Of a stretch of 64,000 bases of DNA, positions 45,401 to 58,900 are shown in pieces; the first letter of the stretch is position 1, and every line of letters starts with the position of its first letter. The position numbers and the translations under genes are program-made. Source of the DNA: Plecoglossus altivelis (taxonomy: Eukaryota > Chordata > Actinopteri > Osmeriformes > Plecoglossidae); the NCBI GenBank assembly GCA_036571765.1, contig BROE01000010.1, forward strand, positions 11,213,240-11,277,239. Reading direction: 5' to 3'. The notes beneath the pieces are model-generated. The model was not told the DNA's origin. It was given only the letters and a program-made list of their open reading frames with translations, and made no database searches.

Positions 45401-46255
45401 CCATTTTTTCACAAGGAATTGTGTGTAGTCTATAAGAGGTGGAAATCAACCTGCTGCTTCAGAACAAGAAGTCCATAGTGAAATAATGTCCGATGTGTTT
45501 ATATTTCATCCTTCTTTCAGCTTACATTAATCATTGAATGCTAAATTTAAGCAAACTATGTGTGCAGTGTGACTTAACCAGTTGTCCCTTCCTGCTTGAT
45601 GCCAGACCCAGCACATACAACTTCTACTCTACTAACCTCCCTTCCCACTGCCAATACTGCATCCTCAGACACACCTGGAGAAGGTACATAGTATTGTGTT
45701 GAATAACATTTCAGTTGGCATAACTGCAGGGCGTCTGTAGGACTTTCTTGTCAATTGTATGTTATGGACAAAAAATATGAAATCCCTTTTAGTTATAAGA
45801 TTTCAGACACTGTAATTTTTTTATCCATACTTGATCAATGTGTAACAAATACAGCCTATGGTCTTTACTGGATACTGGTCAGTTTGAAGCATTGATTGAC
45901 TCAGTCTCAATGGATGCTAACTTTAAGTAAGCTAATCTTACTTAACCAGTTGTCCCTTCCTGCTTGATGCCAGACCCAGCTAATCCAGCGTCTACTCTAC
46001 TACCCTCTCCCCAACCCCCTGCCAATACTGCAGTAGACACACCTGAAGGTACATAGCATTGTGTTGATTAACATTGATAGACTCAGTCTGTATAATTGAC
46101 AATGTTAAAAATACGTCATATGTGATAGGGTTAGCATTTATTAGCCATTTATTTTAAGTCATTCTCTTATGCTGTTTTCCATTGAAGAATCTTACCAGTA
46201 CACTTACATTTATACTGTTGAAGATGCATTCAAGAAGGCAGAAGAAGGTTCCTAA
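42409..46255 (+). CDS. CD2/CD48/SLAM-like immunoglobulin receptor 2
   Basis: Tandem relative of the preceding gene. Exons: 42409-42484 (signal peptide, MGKHRINIWTVVLFVELARS), 43613-43897 (V-type Ig), 44002-44265 (C2-type Ig), 44570-44653 (transmembrane, LVVSLCVLSCLIILLAILF), 45169-45222, 45606-45683, 45974-46048, 46188-46255; all junctions phase 1; 327 aa. The first Ig domain has ITWKFESNK and KDSGVYAVEV without the canonical cysteine pair, as in CD2/CD58. The second has PCRLTCQSPG and ETFICKIKNPIS. The basic juxtamembrane KTKREALFNRLRRPK is followed by two near-identical Thr/Pro-rich exons and a last exon rich in tyrosine (ESYQYTYIYTVED). No perfect ITSM (TxYxxV/I) is seen. An AATAAA lies at 46566-46571. 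A further exon near 46.9-47.1 kb cannot be excluded. Confidence 0.75.
45540..46050 (+). repeat. tandem duplication of exon plus flanking intron in CD2-like gene 2
   Basis: The block CTTAACCAGTTGTCCCTTCC with TGCTTGATGCCAGACCCAGC at about 45572-45615 recurs at about 45942-45980. The exons that follow share TCTACTCTACTA and GCCAATACTGCA and end GACACACCTG. The intervening sequence repeats ATGCTAA.TTTAAG. So one exon with its acceptor intron was duplicated, period about 368 bases. Confidence 0.85.
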
Positions 46256-46571
46256 TGTGACATATTTTGATGGGACTCAAAATCCCTGGCGTCGCCGCTG
46301 TGGAACTGGTTCTGAGAACTAGGAGATGTTGAGTGCCATAAGAACAATGGTGTTTTAAACACACCTAATGAAATATCATTTACAATTTCTAAGATACATG
46401 TTCCCATGCGTTAACAGCTAACAAGTTTTGGCCGAATGATTCATATGAAGTCATATTAAGTGATATATTTTTCTGACTTGTGTTACATAATGTAGGATAT
46501 TGTTATTGCCTTTTTATTAGGATGTTATCTGATCTGATAGAAACGAACAAAACTACATGACAACCAATAAA

Positions 46572-48762
46572 TAATGCGGCTGCTACAATTAATTTACTTT
46601 TATGTTGTACAATTCAGTAGAATACAAAACAAACCTATGTTATGACGGATTTTGTGGAAATCAAATAATTCATATGAATTCAAACACATGTATTTGTGGG
46701 TGCAAGCAAGGACAAGTAGGATCTCCATGTTCTTTTCATCTTGTGCATGGGCTATGACAAAGCAGACCTTAGAAAGCAGGCTGGCTTCATTACATAGCCA
46801 AATAATATATGTTTTGCTAGCGTCATTTTTCACATTAAAATAATGTTTAGACAATAGGTAATTGCCCTGCTTTTGCTTGAGTTTATCTGTGTGTGTTTTT
46901 CTGTAGGAGTGAACAGCAATGGAAACTAATGTAAGTATTCCAGCAAAGTAAATAATTGAGAGAAACTAAATGTGTGACTTAGAGGTTGTATTTTACTTGA
47001 TGAATTTATTTTGCAGCAGTCAAACCTGGACAACTGGATGAAATGAAGCTATGAGAGGAATTGGATTGTGTCAGGATTGGATCTGCATGGACTGAGAATT
47101 TAAGCATATATTCAACCACAAAGACTGTTTCAAGTGTCAACTTGAACCACTCTCATGCTCTGAATTAGATTGAAAGCTAACCTAATCCGTCAGAAAAAAA
47201 GTATATCCAAATATCTTCATTACATGGCAGTTTTGGTTTCAATAATAGTTGCTTGTAACTTGGGTTGCAAGTATATATTGCTTAGATAAATGTTCTGTAA
47301 TACAGGGGTTCATTCATACATACATACATACATACATACCTACCTACCTACCTACCTACCTACCTACCTACCTACCTACCTACATACCTACATACATACC
47401 TACATACATTATCTACTGCTGATCCCTGGGAGGGATTGCAGTGCCGCTTGTTCCCATCTTGGCGTCACGGGTGACTGGAGCCTAACCCAGTAGCTTTCGT
47501 AAGTGTCCAGATGAGCTGAAGAATATCGATGAATTAAGTGAATGAAGTCAATCTGTCATGCTTTTACTTGAAGCTGGTTGCGTGCCCTATAGGTATAATG
47601 TAGTTTCTGCCATTCTTAACATTTCAATTCAGGCACAAATACCAGCTAAACAGCAACCTAGTTTGTCAATTGTCAATTAATTTACTCTTGCTTACAGAGG
47701 GGACTAACAACCACAGTGGTTACCCTTCATATGCAACGGTCTTCCTCTCTTAAGTTATTGGTATCACTTCAGTATCCTTTTTGAACTTTTGGTAATATCT
47801 TTGGTCATTTCAGTTTTGCACTGTGTCAACACTCAAAAACTAAACTAATATTTCCTGGTCTTGAGTCTGACAATTCTTTGCAAAGGTGTGTTGGGTATAT
47901 TGTCATTTACTGGTGAATCATGACTTCCAGCATTCGAGGAAGCCCCAAAACCTCACATATAAAGTATGAGTAGCCTTTTCGATGAATGTTTTTATTTTTT
48001 ATAAGAACTTTTTATATGCTCTGTATACTATGATGTGTGTGCATTTACAACCTTTGAGGGTGAAAATGAAATTGGGGTGTGCAGTAGTATGAGAATTGAG
48101 TGAATATTTATCTCTAGAAAATAACCAAAAATACCTTTTGTGTACAGCTTTTCCTAATAATTGCAGTGGTTATCAATATGTAGATATTGTTAAATAACTT
48201 ATGAGATTGAATTCGATTGCAGTGATATTAGTATTCATTGTAACATACACAACTTTCAATAAAAAATTACCCTTCTAAGTACATCAGAAATTCAGTTATA
48301 TGTACATCCACCCTTGTTTTTTATATAAAAATCTTGTTTCTTGTCTTTCAGTGTGAAAGCCTAAATACAAAATCAAAATTAAACGATGCGGAGTGAAGAG
48401 ATATTACACTTTGTTTCAGAAGTACAAGACGTGAAGTTAGCAACGCCTAACACCGAACACCGTTCGAAATGCAGTCAAAAGCAAAAGACCTAAAGGATAA
48501 AGCTCTTGTTTGGTCTTGGTCTGTCCTTCTAAAAGTGTAACCTAGTTGACACTTGCTAGGCTAACAAAATGATTTGCTCAAGCGTACCACCTTGCCATCT
48601 CTAAACAACGTTTGAGTAAATTGAACTCAAGCCAGAACATCAACAGAACCCAGGAATGTGTTCGGCAGCTACGTCACGGTCATCAAATCCATGAGGAGAA
48701 AAAACCGTTGAAGCTCAACTCCTGATTTGCAGAACGAACAACTAATGGACCTTTAAAACACC
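46572..48762. other. intergenic region before dzip1
   Basis: No exon could be firmly supported. It contains a TACA/TACC microsatellite, an inverted SINE tail, and unique AT-rich DNA. The last few hundred bases before 48763 should include the dzip1 promoter and 5'UTR. Confidence 0.45.
47309..47520 (-). mobile_element. SINE tail with TACA/TACC microsatellite
   Basis: (CATA)n(CCTA)n at about 47309-47410 adjoins CTACTGCTGATCCCTGGGAG ... GGCGTCACGGGTGACTGGAG. The latter is the complement of the tail of the SINE at 38641-38960 (GTCACCCGTGACACC). Confidence 0.6.
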
Positions 48763-51700
48763 ATGGTAAGTGATTAAATCTGTATATTTGATTGTAGGTG
48801 ATATTTTAACTGATTTGAGGGGGATAATCTAGATGTAGTTCGAACGACGCTCAACAAGTTAGCAAGTTACTCAAACTAGTCTAGCTTCTGTTAGCTCTAC
48901 AGTACTCGTAGATTGAACCAGACATGACCATGATGACCGTTATATTTGATAAATATGAACTAGATTAATCATTACGTGTGCGCAGTGTGACAGACGTAAC
49001 TAGGTTGCACCATCGAAGAGTTGATAAGAAAGGCTGCCTGCAAAGACGTCTTATTGCCTGTCTTTGTTTGGCAAGATTGAGCTTGTCCCAACTTGAAATT
49101 TAGCAAAGCTACCCGACTCTAATATCCAGCTAGAAGCTCTACACAGTTTAGCCTCAACAAAAGCTGCTGTGCCAATGCAGCGTGGTCAAAGCTGTACGGA
49201 CAATTCTGGAGATAGCTAGTGCCTGTTCTCATGAAACAATTCACATTGTTGTCCTACTACAGTTGGTATGTAGCTACTACAGTTGGTATGTAGCTCTGTA
49301 CTGTATCAGCGGAGTTGATATGTTGCAAGTCCTCAATTTTACCCAGGAAAGTAACGCACAGCTAAGCTAGTCGTATGGCATTGCAATAGAACGGGCTGGC
49401 ATGCTAGGAGGATGTTTCTGTCCGGCTTGGCTGATGTAGAATGTGTAGCGGTAAGTGTAGTTAACGTTGCTTTACCTACAATATATTTGGGCCGTGTGTA
49501 GCTAGTCAGTTTATAGTCCAGGGCCAGGTATATCAATCTGGGACGCCTGTTTGTATTTCCATGGTGATCTAGAAGACGCCCAACTGAGTTGTCGTACACC
49601 GTTGAAAGGGGCGGCACCAGTACAAGGAGACCGACTCGTTGTCGTTTCCCATCTATGAAGGCACAAACGATCCAAGATGGTAAGGCGAACCAGGCTTCGA
49701 GGCGACATCTTCGAAATTAGGTAGATACCGTCGAACCAGGTTCACTGTTTGAAGTTCATGCATAAACGTGCCGGTTTTTGACCTGATCGTCAATGCTTAA
49801 TTTTAATATGAGAAGTAGAGGAATCCTTGCTTTCCTTGCTTTTTTAACCCTAGTACATTCTTTGTGCTGTGATGACTCTTTAATTATCGATGTATCTATG
49901 AAATGTTGCAGGCATGTAAGACACATTTCATCATTTCTAGAGGTCATTGTGTCTTAACAATGAAAATAACCCAAAATGTGTTTTTCAGCCGTTTTACAAC
50001 AACATATACTATCCCTATACACGTGAGACGCAGGGGACTCACTCTTCAGCCGGCATCCCCTCCTTACTGAACTCCCCCCAGAGCCAGCCCTATACCAGCG
50101 GACCACCACCTCCTGCCATGTCTGCCTCTTCCTCCACCACCATTCCCCCCTTCAAGTTCCGGCAGCGGCGCGAGAGCGTGGATTGGCGGCGCGTCAGCGC
50201 CGTCGATGTGGACCTAGTGGCAAGCGAGCTGGACTTCCTCACGCTGCAGGAGCACATCCAGGGGGTGACCTTCTGCAGCGTGGAGGGCGAGCGCTGCCCG
50301 CGCTGCCAGAGCCCCGTGGACCCAGCCCTGCTCAAGCTCTTCAGGCTGGCCCAGCTCACTGTGGAGTACCTGCTGCACTCCCAGGAGGTGCTGACCCTCA
50401 GTCTGCAGGCGGCAGAGGACAGGCTGAGAGCCGCCGGCCTCGACAGGGACCAGGTTCTGGCCCAGCAGCAGAAGCAGGCGGACGAGATCATGTCTCTTAA
50501 AGCCGAGCTGAGGCACAGGAAGAAGATCATCAAGAGTCACCAGAACATGCTGGCCTCACGCCTCACCAACTGCCATAAGGTACTAAATGATCACCCTCTC
50601 CAGGTTGTCTGTAGCCATTTGTGTTTCCATTCAGTAGACACCCCACCCCCATACCTCTTGAAAGCCCCCTCCCTCTCTGGCATTGTTCCCCAGGCAGTAT
50701 TCAGAGCAGCTGTGCTATTCATTCATCAGTTTGATTCGAACGGGTGAATATGGGGAGAGGGATCATTCGTTTCTCTGCATGTCACTATGCTGTGTTGGAA
50801 GTAAGATGATTTGGTAAACATGAATGTATGGTTCGTATTGTTTGGGCCTGCAAATTCCAGAGCTAGCAGTCTTGTGTTTTGGATGTGAAGAATAGGATTT
50901 GGAACTGAGCAGATGGTGTCAGCTTGGCAATATTTCTTTTAAATCCACTTAGGGGTGTTAAGAGCTGCCCTCAAGATGACTGATCCAACCACTCCCCCCA
51001 CCCCCCAAATATTCCCCCAGGCAATTTCTAGAGTGTTATTTTCTTTGCAGCAACACTGACCTTTGTTTTGTTTTCTTACGAAAAAGCAGACACAGCCTGT
51101 CATCTCTCAGTGTTTGTAGTGAAAACAACCGGTCCCATTTTCGCCAAGTAGCCTGCTGACTGTTGCCAAGGCAACATCTAGTGTTACATGTGACTGAGCT
51201 ACAGTGTTGCTAGGTGAACGCCTTGCTTGATAGCAGAAGAGGCGATACTGTGTGAAGATCAAATATGAATAGATTAGCACATGCTCAGGATATGTGCCTG
51301 TGCTGTCCGTAGGTAAGCATTTTGTTGGTGAAGGGAAATAATGAACCTTGACTTGGACTGAGCCTATTTTTCAGCCATTAGCAATTAGAGGTCCCTCTAA
51401 CAAGCTGTAAGCTGGATTCCTGGACATGGATTCCTTTTGAGTTTGGGGGTCCTCTCTAACACCTCCCCATTTCTTCCACATCCACAAAGTACAGTGCTAA
51501 TGAAGTCCATTCTAGCGCCCTAGGCTCTTTAAGAGAGCGGCTCTAATTCGATTTCATTGATCATTTCCAAACTTATTCTAGACCAGCAATGCAATTATGT
51601 CAAACAAGCAGCTCTTCTATAGCCGGTTAGCAGGGAAAAGCCATTCCTGAAGCACAGCTGAAAACCCCCAGACATGAGTGGATGTTTCTACAAGGTATCA

Positions 51701-54700
51701 GTAGCAATCTGGTTAAACTTGAATGAGGGCCCAGAAGACAGGCGGGTGGCACGACAGAGGGGAAATGTAGCGTGTGATGCGCCGCAGCGACACTGTAGTG
51801 CACTCAACCACCGCCACTCCAACAGCGAGCATGGCCGATCCGACAACAGCCAGAGGGTGGGACTTAACATGAACCATGCTGTTTGGTCTCCTAGGAAACA
51901 CACAGCTCGCAGATGTTAGTTTGGGCGTTAACCTATTGCTCAAGATCCATTTGCTGTCTGTTGAAAGTTTGACATTTGGATTCATGTATGCTTTGTGTTC
52001 AAGTACTAGCTCTATGTGATACTTGCTCTGGGAAAGTGTTGGCGTACTAGTTTGTCATTGAATGTCTATTGATTTCATGAATCGAATAGTAACTAAGTTG
52101 TGGTGAATGTTATTGGGAGACATGTGGATGTGGACCATGACTGAGCAGGGCCACACGATTGCCTCCACAAGCTGCCACTGTTATGAGAATAACATGTGAA
52201 TGCAGGTGTAACGAGGTTGGCTGTTCTTTCTGTGTTGTTGTTTTCCCAGTGTCAACATTGTGATAAAGCCTTCATGAACTCCTCCTTCCTGCAGAATCAC
52301 ATGCAGCGTCGTCACCCAGAGGAGTCAGGCTCCCGTAAGTCCACAGCCCTGGCTTGATCGCCAGTTTAGAAGGAGACAAAGGGAGGGAGAGAGAGAAAGG
52401 AGGCGAGGGAGAGAAAGGAGGCGAGGGAGAGAACAGTAGGTATAGGTAGTCAGGCAGTCTGCTAAGCTGCTAGCGGTACAATCCAGGCTAAACAGCCACA
52501 TCTGTTTTGCAGACCACCAAGAAGGCCCAAACATATCTCCATTATGTTGTACAGTTCTGAAACACACTAAACATTTTGAAGCTAACCTTGTGTTGGTTGG
52601 TCCTATGAAAGCTTTGGCATTTCCTCATTTGAGGTTGTCATCATTATCCGTTGCCTCTTTCAGAATGTAGGTCAGAGAGTGAGAGGAAACATCAAATTAC
52701 TTCACTCAAGGAGGAGATTCTTAGCCTGAAGGAGGAAGTTATCAGTCTGAAGGAGGAAGTTAACCAGCAGCAAAAATCTCTGCTGGCCAAAGCCACTCAG
52801 GTGAGAAACGCATGGTCTTAAGCATCGTAGAGGAAACATCGATGTCACGTCATTTATCTTCAGTCTCAGAATGTAAAGACAAATATAAAGTTATTTTATT
52901 TGACTTTATTTGACTATTTGAGCAGGCCAGCTTGAAGTGTTTTCTAGCTTTTCACAACCAAAGGTCTTTTTCTATCAAAGGAGAAAGACCACCTGGCCAT
53001 GCATGAGCAGCTGGAGCGACTGGACCGTAAACTGCAGGACACCACTGGAGGCATCAGGAGGGAGCTGGATATGTTCCACAGAAACAATGCACAGGTTAGC
53101 AGTGGGCCATGCTGGACATGGCTATGTGGCTCCGGTGAGCAAGAGCGGATGATTTGGACCTGAGGTCTCTTCTCCTCCAGCAGCTTCAGGTGGCCCGTCA
53201 GGAGCCGACCTCCATCGTGGCTCCTCGCCAGGCAGATAGAGACCACGACCAAGAGAAGGCTCTCCAAAGGCTGAAACAACAGATCAAGCAACAGGTTGGC
53301 TCATTCATTCTAGTGATGTCACACACCCTAACTGTGATCAGGAGCAGCGTTGTAAGTAAAATCGTAAAAAATTGTTTACAGGACAAAAAATGGGAATCTG
53401 CACTGCAGAAAATGAAAGCGGACCACGAGAGCGAAACAGTCGAGGTCAGTCCTGATGTTGACATAAAGGTGTCACATTCGAAATGCCAAACGTAGAGTCC
53501 TCGGTGTGATATGTGCGACGATAACCCCCCCCCTCCATCCTCCCGCCCCCACCCCCCTTCCCTCCATCCCTCCCTGGTGTCCACAGCTTCAGAGGGATCT
53601 GAGCAGGATGCAGTCTTCGCTGGCCGAGCAGCAGGACCGGAGCCTGAGGCAGAGGGAGGAGATGAACCAGAGACTGCAGGAGAAGGAGCTCACCATCGTG
53701 GCTCAGAGGGAGCAGGTGAGCTCCTCACTCTTCTCCTCTGGGGGAGGCGAAGTGTGAGGTCACCAGCCTCCAGTTCTGGCTGCTCACGGTCACGATGAGT
53801 GTCATGTCAGGAGATGGACATCTGCTGATTTGTTTATAGTCACAAAAACACAGGTATCAGCTAGATGGGATGATGTCATGTGGCCTATTTAAACCTGCTA
53901 ACAGAGGAAGGATCTTTAGCTCATAAGACTAACAGTTGAGATTAACAGTTGAAGCGTTTAACATGTAGCAATTGCATTGTTAGGTATGTTACGTCTAATG
54001 TTTAAACGGGTATATTTTTCTTTCTAAAATGGTACCATTGTTTTACAGATAAGGCACATTTCTTTGAATCCACCTACCAAAGTGGTTGAAGTTCCAGGTA
54101 TGGCGCTTCCTTAGAGTGCATTTACATGATCATAGATCTGTTTTCCACTGAAGCATCAGGTATTATGCGGTAAATGGCTTCCCCTCTTCATCTATGTTTC
54201 AGTGTTAGTCACTTCTCCAGCTCCGGCACCTAAACCAAAAAGAGCAATGTCTGGTAAGTTAGAATAACGTCGGCTTCCAACTCACACGTCACCATACTGG
54301 TCTAGTTCCCCTCTTGCTATGAGAAAGGATAGATTTTGTCACTGTTGCATGCTTTGTGCTTAGTGGTCATTTCACACACCCACACATCCAGGTAAGAACA
54401 GCACTAAGTTAACTACCTGGAGGGGGAAAGGAATGAAAAGATACACTCCAGCATTCCATCTCCCTTCCTCAAGTTCCCATCCCCTTAACTCCCACTCACC
54501 CTTGACCCCTGACCTCCCTGTGCTGTCCAATCAGAGCAGCCTCCCTCTGCTACTAAACTGGATCCAATAGAGGAGATGTCAGAGGAGGAGAAAGGTAAAA
54601 TTGTGTGTGCGCCTGGCTGCAGCATCTTGTTGAATGCATGCTGCTCTGCATGGACGTGTCTGGTGTGGTCTGGTCTGTGAAGCCTGCCTTGTCAAGTCAG

Positions 54701-55875
54701 CAAGTATTTGTCAAGTACCCATTTGACGACAAAAGCAACAAGAACTTCTCCACAGTCGCCTGTCGCTGTGCAGAGGCAGTGGAGGCTGTTACGGCAGGGA
54801 ATCACCCCGGGGGCACGGAAACGTGGGCATGAAAGACAAGCCGCAAACTCATCCCGTGAACTCATCCTTTTCGCACTAGCCTGCCTTGTGGAAGAATAAA
54901 AAACAAACAAAAAAACCCAGTTGATCCTATTTGCATAAGTATATATGAAAATGTGCTTGTGCAACTTGCATGGACAGTTAGATAGCTGGCCAGTGTTTGA
55001 ATGTGCTGTGTGACCTTCAGTTAGTATAACTGCCAGATCCCTTTGCTGATTTCCACCTTGTCACTCTTCCAGACTCCGGCAGCGTGTCCGAGAGGTCAGA
55101 GGTCAAGCGGTCCCAGGTAAAGAAGCCCGAGCAGAAGCAGGAAGCCAGGAGGCAGCCGGCACCGGCCGCGACGACCCCGCGCATACTGAGGAAGATCCCC
55201 GACATCCAGAAGGAGCTGCGTCCCGCTCTGGAGGTGGCTCTCCTGGAGAAGCTGGAGGCCCTGGGCGTCCGGGCGGTACGCACCGACACACACAGCCCCT
55301 CTCACCCCCTCAGAAGCACCACACCAGAAACACTCTAAACAACAGTTTCAACAGGGGGTGTTTTTCCCCCAAGCTACCAGGTATTTTACTTTGGAGGAAC
55401 AGATGGTTTGACCCCTCCGTCCCTCCGCAGGGGCTAACTGGTCTGCGGAACAGAGAGTACAGCGACCTGGTGGCCAAGGTACGTCTGGAGAGGGAGAGCG
55501 TAGCCAGGGAGGTCCCCGACTACTGGAGCCACCGCAAGGATGTGGCCAACACCTTGGAGCGAAGACTGAAGGGAAAGAAGACCGGGGGACAGCAGGGTAA
55601 ACCCAGGACCCCAACTCAAGGTACCAGGAACAGCCCCAAAGGAGACGCCTGTCAGTGTGTCTTGCGTCCCACTACCAAGTGGTTCTTTTGTGTGCTGTTA
55701 GGTTGATCAGGGTCAGTATGGATATTTCTTGCGCCCTCTGTACTTGCGCAAGATTGTCAGCCAGGGATCTGTAACCCGTCAGCCATAAGCTGCTTTGAGA
55801 ACATGAGTCATCTAATCACATCATGATTCGCCTAAAGTCTCGGATGATCTCAGACCAACGCAGCGACTCATTTCT

Positions 55876-55913
<38 letters not shown>

Positions 55914-58900
55914 ACCGCAGTGACTCAGAGCAGAGTGCGCTCCAGCAGCTTGCCCTCCAGGGTCACACAGGTGATGTCAGGACCAGTGACCAAGCAGGTG
56001 CCCCCGCAGCCAGCCCCCCGGACCAAGACTGGCACCCTACCCAAGACCTCCACCTCCAGGTACAGCACCTTCACCTACACAGCTGGGACTTGGGCACGTG
56101 TGGCTCCACTCATTTGTAAGGGGAAGAAAGGTTCTCTCTTGGAGTCTCTCTTATCAGGTCTACTTTTATTGAATCGATTGTTCAGTAATGTGTGCGCCTG
56201 GAATGTCAGTTGCGTTTCGTTGATGTTTTGGGTCCCTGTCTACCAAGAACGCCTCCGTTCACTTCGGATGACGAGTCTGAAGAAGAGGAGGAGGAGGAGG
56301 AGGAAGAACCGCCACAGAAACGAAGACAAGAATCAGGCTCTCAACACAAAGCCCCACCTCCCAGAACCACGCAGGCCCAACCTAAACCAAACCAGGGCAG
56401 GCTGACCCACGCCAAGCCCACCCCTGCCAGGCCGACCCACGCCAAGCCCACCCCTGCCAGGCTGACCCACGCCAAGCCAGCTCGTGGCAACCTGAGCCAG
56501 ACCCAGCCTCCAGCATCCAAACCCCTTCAGCCCAAATCCCCTGCGGTCAACAAAAACAAGGCGGCCAAGGCGGCCATCGCCGCGGTGGAGAGCGAGGGGG
56601 AGTGGACGGACGGGAGCGAGATGGAGGAGATCGCTCTGGAGCAGCTGCAGAACTACACCGACCAAAACGGGAACGTGGGGAAAACGACAAACAGTAAGCA
56701 CTTCTCTTCTCCGACACACCCGCTTCCTCTCGACGATGAACAACACTTCCTCCAACCTCAACGTTGCCACATTCAACACAGTCAGCTTCTTGGTGGATAC
56801 ATTCGGAGTATTTGACATTGTAGTATTTGACTCACCTCCTGCTTATTTCTCCAGACAACCTTGTCAAAGGCCTGGCGAGCACCTTTGAGAGCCAGCAGGC
56901 TGACAGAGGAGCGAAGAAGCCAGCAGGGGGAGTGAGCACACTGCCAGACAGCAAGGATGTGGTACGGGAACTCAAGGTGAGAAGCCCTGCCCCTCACGTC
57001 AACTCAGAAATACCAGCTTAAGGGCGGCTATCTTTTCTGTGTGAACTGATAATATGATCTGTGCTGAGGACAGGATCAGGGACTCGTTATCGTGCGATAA
57101 ACCGATTGGCATATCTGTGTTGAAGATAGCTGCGCAGCGAAAACGAGGCTTCGGTTTGAATGCAGGCGAAAACGTTTAGGTAGAATATAGGGCTGCAACA
57201 ACGAATCGATAAAATCGATAAAATTCGATTATTGAAAGTGTTGGCAACGAATTTCATTATCGATAAGTTGTTTCGCGCGATCTTTACGCCTCTCAATAAG
57301 ACGCGGAGATGTTTGAGTATAAAAAGCGAGGTTGAGCGCGAAGCAGAGCAGGGCATAAATAAATAAATAAATAAATAAATAGCGGAGCGGAGGTAGAGGA
57401 AAGACCATCGGAGACACCCGTAAAATTGTTCTGAAACACATGGCGGAGGCAGAGAAATCAGTACGACCCAAGTCATACAAGGTGTGGGAGCATTTCTTAC
57501 TAAACCATTCAAAAAGTGTGTTAATTGCAAAATATGCAAAAGCGAAATGTTTTCACTAACAAAAACGAGACGAGACTCGGGGCTCTCAAGTTTTGAAGAG
57601 ACAAGAGTGACATTTCTAACCCATTTCTTTTTTTGATTGGTTGTTGCGTTAAATCTTACCCAGATACAACAGTGCTATTTTTTATTGGCTATTGTGTAGC
57701 CGCTTTCTTTTTTTTGATTGGCTGATAAATGGCAGGCTTGACTCCAGGGGAGACGTGCTGGCTTTGCATTGCAATGAAAAGTGTCTGAAAAAAGGGAGTG
57801 AGTGAGTGTAGTGTAGAGAAGAAATTCTACCGTTCAAACAAATCCTGTTAAGTTTTCTCATTAGTATTTTTCTTTATAAAAAAAGATGTATTGTTCTGAC
57901 AGCTCAGGTCCCTTTAGACAAAAACAAAAACTTTAAACACTTTTTGTGCACTTTATTTAAAAAGACGATATTATGTATTGTTTTTCGATTTTTATTACTT
58001 TAACGCAGGGGTCTCCAATCCTGGTCCTCGAGGGCCGCTGTCCTGAAGGTTTTAGATGTTTCCCTGCTCCAGCACACCTGACTCTAATAAAGGGTCATTA
58101 TGAAGCTTCCACAGAGCTTGGTAATGGCTCATTCATTAGAATCAGCTGTTCTGGTGCAGGGAAACATCGAAAACCTTGAGGACAGCGGCCCTTGAGGACC
58201 AGGATTGGAGACCCCTGCTTTAACGGGTCAGGGATGTTAAAAGAGCAACCTGTTTTTGTTCTGAGGATTTGTTTTGCACTGTGAATTTGCACTGTCAGTT
58301 CTGTTTTTGAACAAAAGGTTGGAAATTAATGTTTTTTCCCTTTCCGATTAATCGATTAATCGTACAAATAATCGACAGATGAATCGATTATTGAAATAAT
58401 CGTTAGTTGCAGCCCTAGTAGAATATCTCCTCAGAGTGGGCAAACTCTCAAGATGCACAGCAGCAGCCCAGTGACAGAGGACACTGCAGGGAAACATGCT
58501 GAAGTCTTCACCTTCCTGTAACCTGAGCTGCAGCCCTCACTCCCCCATCTCCGTGTGTGTGTGTGTTCTAGTACACCGAGATGGATGAGAGCAGCGAGGA
58601 CTGGGACGTGTCCTCCCTGGAGGACCTGGCTCTTCCGGAAGCCTCCAAAGCGGCGCCCGGCTCTGCTCCCGTGAGGAAGAGTCTGGACTCGTCTGGGACG
58701 AGCGTGTGGGGAACCTCCACGGGGAAGAGAGGTCAGCACATCAAGCTCTGGATGACGCTGCTGCCAGCGTTCAATGGGCTCACCACAAGAAAAGGGTTCA
58801 AGACTGCGTGTGTGTGTGTGCTGTCCAGTATTCATCTGTGGCTGTGTATGTTTCCTCAGGTGTCAGTGAAGCAGGAACTGGGAGCACCCTGAAGAGCAGC

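Noticed and set aside
46900..47060. Possible extra 3' exons of CD2-like gene 2
   Set aside because: Splice-like words exist, but the preceding exon already ends in TAA and has a poly(A) signal at 46566. No coding content was recognised.
57441..57547. BED-zinc-finger-like start as a host gene
   Set aside because: It sits inside the bounded hAT element and is frame-shifted and truncated, so it is a transposase relic.
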